Source of the DNA: an uncultured Blautia sp.
GTDB taxonomy: Bacteria; Bacillota; Clostridia; Lachnospirales; Lachnospiraceae
Assembly: GCA_945864225.1 (NCBI GenBank)
Contig: CAMBAL010000010.1
Coordinates: 1 to 50,468 of the forward strand
Direction of reading: 5' to 3'
Length of the DNA: 50,468 nt
Positions within the stretch are counted from its first letter, which is position 1, and each line of letters opens with the position of its first letter. Shown here one piece after another: positions 26,246 through 33,296 of the stretch. The position numbers and the translations under genes are program-made. The notes under the pieces were generated by a model. It worked only from the letters and a program-made list of their open reading frames with translations. It did not search any database and was not told the DNA's origin.

Positions 26246-26917
26246 ATGATTTATTGCGTGGAAGACGAGAGAAATATCCGGGAATTGCTGGTATATACAT
26301 TGGAGACAACAGGGTTCACTGCAAAAGGAATCGTTGATGGCAAAGAACTGTGGGATTCTCTCAAAAAAGAATCCCCGGAGCTGATTCTTCTGGACATTAT
26401 GCTTCCCGGGGAGGATGGTTATTCCATTCTGGAAAAACTGAAAAATGATGTTTCCACCAGAGAAATTCCGGTTATTATGGTGACTGCAAAAGAAGCGGAA
26501 TTTGATAAAGTCCGTGGACTGGAAGCCGGGGCGGATGATTATATAACTAAGCCTTTTGGTATGATGGAATTTGTAGCGAGAGTCAAGGCAGTTCTGCGCA
26601 GATGCGGGCAGAAAAAAAACGAGGACAGGATGCTGCAGTATCAGGATCTGTACCTGATGATCGGAAGGCACGAGGTACGTTATAAAGATGTAAAAATCGA
26701 ACTTACCCGCAAGGAATTTGAACTTTTGCAGTATCTTCTGGAGAACAAGGGAATGGTCATGACAAGAAACCAGATTCTCTGCCGCATCTGGGGATATGAT
26801 TTTGACGGGGAAACGAGAACGGTGGATGTTCATGTACGGACTCTGCGGCAAAAGCTGGGAGATGCCGGTAATTATATCGAAACGGTGCGTGGTGTGGGTT
26901 ATCGGATAGGAGGATGA
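26246..26917 (+). CDS. OmpR/PhoB family response regulator
   Basis: 223-residue regulator with an N-terminal receiver domain (phospho-acceptor Asp50 in ELILLDIMLPGEDGYS, Lys in DDYITKPFG near residue 106) and a C-terminal OmpR-type winged helix (ELTRKEFELLQYLLENKG, TVDVHVRTLRQKLGD). The start at 26246 has GGAGAAC upstream and gives MIYCVEDERN. It is followed one base later by its sensor kinase. Similarity to PhoB/PhoP and the upstream phosphate transporter suggest phosphate regulation, but this is not proven by sequence. Confidence 0.9.
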   Translation: MIYCVEDERNIRELLVYTLETTGFTAKGIVDGKELWDSLKKESPELILLDIMLPGEDGYSILEKLKNDVSTREIPVIMVTAKEAEFDKVRGLEAGADDYITKPFGMMEFVARVKAVLRRCGQKKNEDRMLQYQDLYLMIGRHEVRYKDVKIELTRKEFELLQYLLENKGMVMTRNQILCRIWGYDFDGETRTVDVHVRTLRQKLGDAGNYIETVRGVGYRIGG

Positions 26918-26918
26918 C

Positions 26919-28250
26919 ATGAAACAGAAAATCATGAATTATGGAAGTTTTCTTGTGATCCTGTCTGTACTGCTGACTTTTTTTGCAGCCAGTTTTGTTA
27001 TGTATGATAAATTCAACAGCAGTATGAAACAGGATGTGAGGTCGGAAGCAGACTATATCAGTGCCGGTATCAGAACATGCGGAGAAGCCTATCTTACACA
27101 GGAGGTTGGGGATTTTACGGATACCAGAATTACACTGGCAGATTCCGGGGGAAATGTCCTTTTTGATTCCGTGAAATCTCCGTCCTCACTGGAAAATCAC
27201 AGCAACCGTCCTGAATTTATACAGGCAAAAAAAGAGGGTAGCGGGGAACTGGTGAGATTTTCCGATACCTTTTCGGAACAGACATTTTATTATGCAGTAC
27301 AGCTGGATGACGGCAGCATTCTGAGAGTGGCAAGAACGACAGACAGCGTTTTTCATACAATGCTGTCTAGTTTTACACTGCTGGGACTTCTGATTGTTGT
27401 GATACTTGTTCTGGCCTTTTTTCTGGTGCAGAAACAGACCAGAGAGCTGATCAAACCGATCAATGAACTGGATCTGGAGCAGCCGCTGAAGAATGTATGC
27501 TATGAGGAATTGCGTCCTCTTCTGGTGCGTGTAGATCAGCAGAACAAACAGATTATCCAGCAGGTAAAAGAGCTGAAAGAGGCGGAAGCAATGCGCAGAG
27601 AGTTTTCTGCGAATGTATCTCATGAATTGAAGACACCTCTGATGTCGATTTCCGGTTATGCAGAGCTGATGATGAACGGAATGGTTCCCCAGGAGAAGGT
27701 ATCTGATTTTGCCGGGCGTATTTTTCATGAAGCCAGCCGTCTCAGCTCAATGGTAGCTGATATTATTCAGCTTTCCCGGCTGGATGAGAAGAATACGGAG
27801 ATGGATTTTGAAACGGTGAATCTTTATGAGCTGGCGGAGGATGTGATCTCTCATCTGAAAGCTTCCGCAGATAAAAAGAAGATTTCCATCAGTCTGGATG
27901 GTGACGCACAGGTGGTAAATGGGGTGCGTCAGGTGCTGTACGAGATGATTTATAATGTGGCGGATAATGCAGTGAGATATACCAATGAGGGTGGTAAGGT
28001 AAACATCTTTGTAGGGAAAAAGAGAGGGCATGTATGCTGCCGGGTGGAAGATAATGGAATTGGGATTCCTTCGAATGAACAGAAACGTGTTTTTGAGAGA
28101 TTTTACCGTGTGGATAAAAGCCATTCCCGCCAGACCGGAGGTACAGGGCTTGGACTATCGATTGTGAAGCACGGAGCTGCACTGCATCATGCAGAGATAA
28201 AGCTTACCAGTGAACCCGGACAAGGGACGATTATGGAATTGATTTTTTAA
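26919..28250 (+). CDS. Sensor histidine kinase (PhoR-like)
   Basis: 443-residue membrane kinase. Two transmembrane helices (about residues 9-29 and 149-170) flank an extracytoplasmic sensor domain with FDSVKSPSSLENHSNRPEF, like that of PhoR proteins. A linker and dimerisation domain follow with phospho-acceptor His235 in FSANVSHELKTPL, then the ATPase domain with N, G1, F and G2 motifs (NVADNAVRYTNEGG, VEDNGIGIPSNEQKRVFERF, GGTGLGLSIVKH). No PAS domain is evident. Its stop codon falls inside the left arm of a long hairpin repeat. Confidence 0.92.
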   Translation: MKQKIMNYGSFLVILSVLLTFFAASFVMYDKFNSSMKQDVRSEADYISAGIRTCGEAYLTQEVGDFTDTRITLADSGGNVLFDSVKSPSSLENHSNRPEFIQAKKEGSGELVRFSDTFSEQTFYYAVQLDDGSILRVARTTDSVFHTMLSSFTLLGLLIVVILVLAFFLVQKQTRELIKPINELDLEQPLKNVCYEELRPLLVRVDQQNKQIIQQVKELKEAEAMRREFSANVSHELKTPLMSISGYAELMMNGMVPQEKVSDFAGRIFHEASRLSSMVADIIQLSRLDEKNTEMDFETVNLYELAEDVISHLKASADKKKISISLDGDAQVVNGVRQVLYEMIYNVADNAVRYTNEGGKVNIFVGKKRGHVCCRVEDNGIGIPSNEQKRVFERFYRVDKSHSRQTGGTGLGLSIVKHGAALHHAEIKLTSEPGQGTIMELIF

Positions 28251-28292
28251 TATTACAGGAAAATACTTCGCATTTTCCTGTAATATTAAAAA
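28244..28292. repeat. ATTACAGGAAA hairpin repeat, copy 3
   Basis: TTTTTAATATTACAGGAAAA (28244-28263) pairs perfectly with 28273-28292 around TACTTCGCA. It supplies the TAA stop of the kinase gene. Confidence 0.75.
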
Positions 28293-28312
28293 GCCCTCCG
28301 GGTGGAATTGCA

Positions 28313-28355
28313 CTGCGGCGGAGAGGAAATATATTGCTAAAGCAATCCGCCGCAG
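28313..28355. repeat. Nested hairpin
   Basis: CTGCGGCGGA (28313-28322) pairs with TCCGCCGCAG (28346-28355); inside it ATTGCT pairs with AGCAAT (28333-28346 region). It is one of four hairpins crowded between 28244 and 28428. Confidence 0.55.
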
Positions 28356-28360
28356 GCGGA

Positions 28361-28386
28361 GAATCCTGCAAAGCAGGATTCTTTTT
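28361..28386 (+). terminator. Terminator of the two-component operon
   Basis: GAATCCTGC, loop AAA, GCAGGATTC, then TTTTT. Confidence 0.85.
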
Positions 28387-28398
28387 ATATCAGTATAT

Positions 28399-28427
28399 AA
28401 ATTCCCGGGCAATTTGCCCGGGAATTT
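28399..28427 (-). terminator. Terminator of the DUF6062-type gene
   Basis: AAATTCCCGGGCA and its complement form a perfect 13-bp stem with a 3-base loop, ending at the last base of the minus-strand gene. Confidence 0.7.
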
Positions 28428-29200
28428 CAGCGGTCGGAAGTGTATGGAGGATCGGCAGGAAAACCACCTGCAGCCTTCTGCATCCCGCGGGGCAGAGCGT
28501 CTTTGGAGTTTTTCCAGTCTGCATCCTTATATCGATAGTCAAACTTATCACAGAACCAGTCGAGATCCTCGTAAAGCCGCTGCATGTTTTCCTTCATCAG
28601 AGGGAACAGGACCTCGTAGAACTGCTTTTTCTCTTTGTCAGAAAGCACACGGTCGGCCTCGTCGGCAAGTTCTCCGAAATGAGGAATACAGAATCCTTTG
28701 CAGCTTCGGAACAGCTCCTGGAATTCCGGATTTTTGCGGTACATGTCAAAAAAGGTATCCAGGTAGCGCTGATAAGTTTTTTTGTAAAAATCACAGATAT
28801 AACATTTTTCTTTTGTGGAGGCTGCCCAGGCACCGATGGAAGTGCGGGCGGCATTTTCTGTATTTTTGGATTTTTTCAGCTTGTCCATGATGGAGACACG
28901 TGATGGAGCAAACATTTTAATCTGTTCGTCGAGCTCCTGATTCAGTTTTTTGAAATGTGTTTTCAGAATCAGGCCAGTGCCGAGCCGGTTGCCATAATCG
29001 TACAGCTTTTTGAAATGGGTGCGGCAAAAGCCCATAGCGTCTGTTTCCGCACGGACATCATCTTCCATATAGGATGCACCGGGACCAAGAACAAAGTCCA
29101 GCGTATGTTCCTCCAGCTTGCGTTCTACGTAGCAGAAAGGACATTCTCCGTCTGCTTTAAACGCATCCATCAGAGGAATGGTGTACAGTTTTTCTTTCAT
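28427..29200 (-). CDS. DUF6062-type protein with duplicated CxxC...CxxH module
   Basis: 257-residue soluble protein that I recognise only as a Firmicutes family resembling DUF6062. Its notable feature is a repeated metal-site pattern: Cys20-x2-Cys23 ... Cys59-x2-His62 (CPFC and FCRTH) and Cys133-x2-Cys136 ... Cys171-x2-His174 (CYIC and FCIPH), with almost equal internal spacing (35 and 34 residues). This implies an internal duplication and two zinc or similar sites. AGGGTTTCAA precedes the ATG, a weak ribosome site. It is monocistronic, divergent from the broken YbaK-like gene. The function is unknown to me. Confidence 0.75.
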   Translation of the reverse strand: MKEKLYTIPLMDAFKADGECPFCYVERKLEEHTLDFVLGPGASYMEDDVRAETDAMGFCRTHFKKLYDYGNRLGTGLILKTHFKKLNQELDEQIKMFAPSRVSIMDKLKKSKNTENAARTSIGAWAASTKEKCYICDFYKKTYQRYLDTFFDMYRKNPEFQELFRSCKGFCIPHFGELADEADRVLSDKEKKQFYEVLFPLMKENMQRLYEDLDWFCDKFDYRYKDADWKNSKDALPRGMQKAAGGFPADPPYTSDR

Positions 29201-29333
29201 TTGAAACCCTCCAGATTTTCATTTCTGTGCAGCAGGAATTGCTGCTTCCTGAGTTGCTGTGAATAGTAATATGATACCATTAGGATAACACAAATCGCTT
29301 TAAAAAGATAGTGCATGAAAGAGAAGCAAATGA

Positions 29334-29339
29334 TATAAT
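29334..29339 (+). promoter_or_regulatory. -10 box before the duplicated leader, copy A
   Basis: A consensus TATAAT lies about 40 bp before the 66-bp leader; the region 17 bp upstream (GTGCAT) is a poor -35. Confidence 0.4.
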
Positions 29340-29380
29340 GTTACTATTTGTTACTGTTTATGGAGAAAGAGACGAGGAGT

Positions 29381-29446
29381 AAGTTTGGAAGTGAACTTCC
29401 AAATCTACCATTATTGACGCAGCAAGTGCGTCAGGAAAGAGGAAAA
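29381..29446 (+). repeat. Duplicated 66-bp leader element, copy A
   Basis: Identical over 66 bases to 46154-46219. It contains the palindrome TTTGGAAGTGAACTTCCAAA (29384-29403), the hairpin TGACGC-AGCAAGT-GCGTCA (29415-29433), and a ribosome binding site (AAAGAGG). It ends one base before the ATG of the YbaK-like pseudogene. Confidence 0.9.
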
Positions 29447-29447
29447 G

Positions 29448-29776
29448 ATGGGAATTGTACAGGTAAGAGAATATTTCAGAAAATACAATATGGAAGAGAG
29501 AATTGTGGAGTTTCAGGAGTCTTCCGCGACCGTGGAACTTGCGGCACATGCGGTGGGATGTGAGCCTGCACGAATCGCCAAGACACTTTCCTTTAAAGTG
29601 GAAGATCAGCCGGTGTTTCTGTATATCTGGATATTTCCCTGAAGCGCTTTGACACGGTATTTCCGGCCGCAGGCAGCAGCAACAGCGCGATCGAGCTGAA
29701 TATGGAAGAACTGGAGAAATATTCCGGCAGTCTTGGCTGGGTGGATGTGTGTAAAAACTGGTGCATTGAGGAATAA
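29448..29776 (+). pseudogene. Broken YbaK/ProX-like aminoacyl-tRNA deacylase
   Basis: The first 56 codons (MGIVQVREYFRKYNMEERIV ... VGCEPARIAKTLSFKVEDQPV) match the N-terminal part of YbaK/prolyl-tRNA editing proteins, which hydrolyse mischarged tRNA. The frame then shifts and stops at 29642. In the next frame VSVYLDISLKRFDTVFP, AAGSSNSAIELNMEELEKYS and GWVDVCKNW are the family's C-terminal part, ending at 29776. About 50 central residues of the usual 155-160 are missing, so an internal deletion with a frame change has destroyed the gene. It sits behind copy A of the 66-bp leader. Confidence 0.85.
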
Positions 29777-29812
29777 ACACCCTCTAGTATAAACCACAAC
29801 CACCCGGAAAAA

Positions 29813-30709
29813 TCACTCTTTGCGTTCGGATAATGCCTTGATGGAAGAGGCGTATTCTGAGGGAGTCATCCCGGATATTTTTTTAAACTGACGGGAGAAA
29901 TAGTGGATGGAAGAGTAACCCAGAAAGTCAGAAATCTGGGTGAAATTCATCTGGTTTTCCCGTATGAGCTGTTTGGCGTATTCGATTTTCATTTTGGAAA
30001 AAAATTCAATCACGCCGCACTGCTGATATTCCCGGAACAGTTTTTGGAGCTGGGAACGCCCGATCAGATTATCGTGACAGATATCCTCAATGGAAACGTA
30101 TTCCCGGATATGATCTTCCAGATAACAAATAATTTTGTTGTAGAGATCGGAATGGCTCTTGGGACTGCCAAGGCTGTTTGCGGGGGCAGTAAGCTGCGGA
30201 ACAGTAAGTCTGCGGATCATGCTGATCAGGAGCTGTTCCAGATATCCCATTACCAGCTGCTGAGATCCGAAGAGACAGTCGGAACGCTTCTTCATTTTTG
30301 CGAGATAGGGATCATCGAGAGGGGAGGCAATACAGCGCCTGGCCTCGGCGATGAGCATTCCCATCAGAGTCCGCTCCGTATCAGAAAGCGTCAAAATCCT
30401 GTTTTCAAGGAAATTCATGGCCGGTGAATGGCAGTCAAAAGAAACCACCACGATGTTTGGGGCGGTTTTGCCGGTTGCATGAAGCGTATGAAATTCATTT
30501 GGTTTGTGAAAAATAATCTGTCCGCGGTTCAGAAGGTGAGTTCCCTCATCGGTCTGTACCAGGGCTTCTCCCTTATCTACACACTGGAATTCCCAGAAAT
30601 CATGCTGTTCTCCCGCAAAGTGAAAATCATTTCGGTATTCAAAATAGTGAATGGAATATAGTTTATGAATGTCAATGGATTTCTCCAGACATATGCTTTC
30701 GTATGGCAT
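29813..30709 (-). CDS. AraC family transcriptional regulator
   Basis: 298-residue regulator with an N-terminal cupin-like ligand-binding domain (EQHDFWEFQCVDKGEALVQT, IIFHKPNEFHTLHA) and a C-terminal double helix-turn-helix of AraC type, ending with FTQISDFLGYSSIHYFSRQF and KKISGMTPSEYASSIKA. The start at 30709 is chosen because GAGGA lies seven bases upstream; the frame remains open further but without signal. It is divergent from the nucleotidyltransferase-NahK-like pair and probably controls it in response to a sugar; the effector is unknown. Confidence 0.88.
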   Translation of the reverse strand: MPYESICLEKSIDIHKLYSIHYFEYRNDFHFAGEQHDFWEFQCVDKGEALVQTDEGTHLLNRGQIIFHKPNEFHTLHATGKTAPNIVVVSFDCHSPAMNFLENRILTLSDTERTLMGMLIAEARRCIASPLDDPYLAKMKKRSDCLFGSQQLVMGYLEQLLISMIRRLTVPQLTAPANSLGSPKSHSDLYNKIICYLEDHIREYVSIEDICHDNLIGRSQLQKLFREYQQCGVIEFFSKMKIEYAKQLIRENQMNFTQISDFLGYSSIHYFSRQFKKISGMTPSEYASSIKALSERKE

Positions 30710-30766
30710 GGGTGTTTCCTCGCAAAAAACTGAATCATAATAAAAGGTTAGAGCGTGCATATGACG

Positions 30767-30790
30767 GGAATGAATTTTCAAACACGCTCT
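30767..30790. repeat. Fragment of the GTTTGCAAATT palindromic repeat
   Basis: AATTTTCAAACACGCTCT corresponds to the right end of the copy at 33128-33175 (AATTTTCAGACACGCTCT). Confidence 0.45.
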
Positions 30791-30837
30791 GGTACATCGA
30801 AAAATAAGGGTTAATACATTATTATATATCAAAGATT

Positions 30838-30866
30838 AAAAAAAAACCAGAGCAAACATGCTCAGG
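30838..30866 (-). terminator. Terminator-like hairpin upstream of the araC-type gene
   Basis: Read on the minus strand, GAGCA-TGTT-TGCTC is followed by TGG and a run of nine T. It lies before, not after, the AraC-type gene, so it could act as an attenuator or insulate the gene from readthrough. Confidence 0.35.
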
Positions 30867-31041
30867 TAAATCGATTCAAAAATCATTTGGGAATGTTTCT
30901 GATGATCCGTGCAGCAGGCTCCCTTATGTAAAATGGAATAAGATCGAACTTGTACATTTGTATAAAAGGAGTGTACGATTGTGCAAATACTAAACCCCGA
31001 AAAGTGTTAGAATGGAAATAGAAAAGGAGGTACTTGGTACT

Positions 31042-31971
31042 ATGAAAAAACCAGTATTAGTTGTAATGGCAGCAGGTATGGGAAGCCGTTACGGAGGACT
31101 CAAGCAGATTGATCCGGTGGACAAAGAAGGTCATATTATCATGGATTTTTCTGTATATGATGCAGTGAAGGCAGGATTTGAAAAAGTCATTTTCATTATC
31201 AAAAAAGAAAACGAGGCTGATTTTAAGGAAGCAATCGGCGACCGTTTGAGCAGACAGCTGGAAGTTTCCTATGTATTCCAGGATCTTTATAATCTTCCGG
31301 AGGGATATGAGGTTCCGGAAGGCCGCGTGAAACCATGGGGAACCGGACATGCGGTACTGAGCTGTATTGACGAGATCGACGGAGCTTTCGCCGTGATCAA
31401 TGCAGATGATTATTATGGAAGACACGCTTTTCAGATGGCTTATGATTTCCTTTCACAGAACGATGATGAAGAAAACTGCTATAAATATATGATGGTTGGC
31501 TATAAACTGGAAAACACACTGACGGAGAATGGTCATGTGGCCCGTGGCGTGTGTGTAACAGATGAGGAAGGCCATCTTGTAAAAATCAACGAGCGTACAC
31601 ATATCGAAAAAAGGGATGGCAAGGCACAGTATACGGAAGACGATGGTGCGACATGGGTGGAAATCCCGGAAGGAAGTACCGTGTCCATGAATATGTGGGG
31701 ATTTTCCGCAAGCATTCTGAAAGAGCTGAAAGATCGTTTTTCGGCATTTCTGGATCAGAATCTGAGACAGAATCCTCTGAAATGCGAATATTTCCTGCCA
31801 TTTGTAGTAGATGAACTTCTGGGCGAAAAGAAAGCAACAGTAAAAGTTCTGAAATCCATGGACAAATGGTATGGAGTCACTTACAAAGAAGATAAGCCTG
31901 TGGTTGTCAGTGCCATTCAGAAACTGAAAGATGAAGGACTGTATCCACAGAATTTATGGGAGGAAAAATAA
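31042..31971 (+). CDS. Sugar-phosphate nucleotidyltransferase family protein
   Basis: 309-residue protein with the nucleotidyltransferase signature VVMAAGMGSRYGGLKQIDPV (residues 7-26) and the metal-binding FAVINADDYYG segment (about 113). It probably transfers a nucleotide to a sugar-1-phosphate. The next gene, three bases downstream, encodes a NahK-like anomeric kinase, so the natural substrate is likely the hexosamine-1-phosphate or hexose-1-phosphate made by that kinase; this is inferred from pairing. The ATG at 31042 is preferred because GGAGG lies 11 bases upstream. Transcription probably starts from the divergent region, where TGTTAGAAT at 31005 is a possible extended -10, although it lies very close to the gene. 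Confidence 0.82.
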   Translation: MKKPVLVVMAAGMGSRYGGLKQIDPVDKEGHIIMDFSVYDAVKAGFEKVIFIIKKENEADFKEAIGDRLSRQLEVSYVFQDLYNLPEGYEVPEGRVKPWGTGHAVLSCIDEIDGAFAVINADDYYGRHAFQMAYDFLSQNDDEENCYKYMMVGYKLENTLTENGHVARGVCVTDEEGHLVKINERTHIEKRDGKAQYTEDDGATWVEIPEGSTVSMNMWGFSASILKELKDRFSAFLDQNLRQNPLKCEYFLPFVVDELLGEKKATVKVLKSMDKWYGVTYKEDKPVVVSAIQKLKDEGLYPQNLWEEK

Positions 31972-31974
31972 AAG

Positions 31975-33078
31975 ATGACAGGTGGAATCTTACAGGAAGT
32001 CATTGGCAGTTTTCAGTTCCCGGGAACTATGATGGATTGTATCCCATACGGACACGGTCACATCAATGATACATACCTTCTGACCTTTCATACAGAAGGA
32101 GGAGACTACCGGTTTATTCTCCAGAGAATGAATAAAAGTATTTTCACGAAGCCTGTGGAACTGATGGAAAATATCAGTGGTGTGACTGGCTGGCTGAGAA
32201 AGAAAATTCTGGAAAACGGCGGTGACGTGACAAGAGAGACGCTGAATCTTATAAAAACAAAAGACGGAAAGCCCTATTATGTGGATTCCGAAGACGAATA
32301 CTGGAGAGCTTATTATTTTATTGAAAATGCCACCTGTTTTGATATGGTGGAGGATGAGAATGATTTTTATCAGAGTGCAGTGGCTTTTGGACATTTCCAG
32401 AGACTTCTGGCGGATTATCCGGCGGAAACTCTTCATGAAACGATTGTGAATTTCCACAATACACCGGATCGGTTTAAAAATTTTCAGGCGGCTGTAAAGG
32501 CGGATGTCTGCGGCAGGGCTGCAGAGGTACAGGAAGAAATCCGTTTTGTGCAGGAACGGGAATCTCTGACCCATGTTCTCTGTGATCTTCAGAACAGTAG
32601 GAAGCTTCCTCTTCGAGTTACCCACAATGATACAAAACTAAATAATATCATGATTGATGATGCAACTGGAAAGGCCATTTGTGTAATCGATCTGGATACC
32701 GTAATGCCAGGACTTTCTGTCAATGATTTCGGTGATTCCATCCGATTTGGTGCAAGTACCGCGCAGGAGGATGAACGTGATCTTTCCAAAGTCTCCTGTG
32801 ATCTGCATCTTTATGAAATTTATACGAAAGGTTTTATTGAGGGATGCGGCGGAGTACTGACAGATCTGGAACTTGAGATGCTGCCAATGGGTGCTGTGAT
32901 GATGACTTTTGAGTGCGGTATGCGTTTTCTTGCTGATTATCTGGAAGGTGACCATTATTTCAAAATCCACAGGGATGGGCAGAATCTGGACCGCGCCAGA
33001 ACACAGTTCAAACTGGTAAAGGACATGGAAGAAAAAATGCCGCAGATGAAGGTAATTGTGGAGAAGTATAAAAACTGA
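31975..33078 (+). CDS. N-acetylhexosamine 1-kinase-like phosphotransferase
   Basis: 367-residue aminoglycoside phosphotransferase-fold kinase resembling bifidobacterial NahK, which phosphorylates GlcNAc/GalNAc at C1. Key residues are in VTHNDTKLNNIMID (catalytic loop, Asp and Asn) and CVIDLDTVMPGLSVNDFGDS (metal-binding Asp). The N-terminal GHGHINDTYLL and FILQRMNKSIF are also typical. In bifidobacteria NahK serves lacto-N-biose and mucin sugar use; here the partner is a nucleotidyltransferase rather than GalT/GalE, so the pair could feed UDP-sugars from salvaged hexosamine. The exact sugar is not determinable by eye. Confidence 0.8.
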   Translation: MTGGILQEVIGSFQFPGTMMDCIPYGHGHINDTYLLTFHTEGGDYRFILQRMNKSIFTKPVELMENISGVTGWLRKKILENGGDVTRETLNLIKTKDGKPYYVDSEDEYWRAYYFIENATCFDMVEDENDFYQSAVAFGHFQRLLADYPAETLHETIVNFHNTPDRFKNFQAAVKADVCGRAAEVQEEIRFVQERESLTHVLCDLQNSRKLPLRVTHNDTKLNNIMIDDATGKAICVIDLDTVMPGLSVNDFGDSIRFGASTAQEDERDLSKVSCDLHLYEIYTKGFIEGCGGVLTDLELEMLPMGAVMMTFECGMRFLADYLEGDHYFKIHRDGQNLDRARTQFKLVKDMEEKMPQMKVIVEKYKN

Positions 33079-33127
33079 CCGCAGGATGTCAGTTAGTGGA
33101 GGCAGTGCATCGAATCACAAATTTCCT

Positions 33128-33175
33128 GCAAATTGTGACGCACATCTGTCAGAAAGCAATTTTCAGACACGCTCT
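33128..33175. repeat. Palindromic intergenic repeat, copy 2
   Basis: The first 35 bases match 8044-8078 with one difference; the right end continues as TCAGACACGCTCT. Confidence 0.65.
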
Positions 33176-33183
33176 ACGGCATC

Positions 33184-33250
33184 AAAAAGCTGCTGTAAAT
33201 GGAAAACGTTTCAAAAAGAGACGGTACCATTTTACAGCAGCTTTTGTTTT
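33184..33250. terminator. Bidirectional terminator between convergent genes
   Basis: AAAAAGCTGCTGTAAATGG (33184-33202) pairs with CCATTTTACAGCAGCTTTT (33227-33245) with one bulge. T or A runs on both sides suit termination of the NahK-like gene and of the DUF1846 gene. Confidence 0.75.
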
Positions 33251-33296
33251 CAGTGCGCCTGGCAGCGCATGTTTTTAACGGGTGGTTATGAACTCC

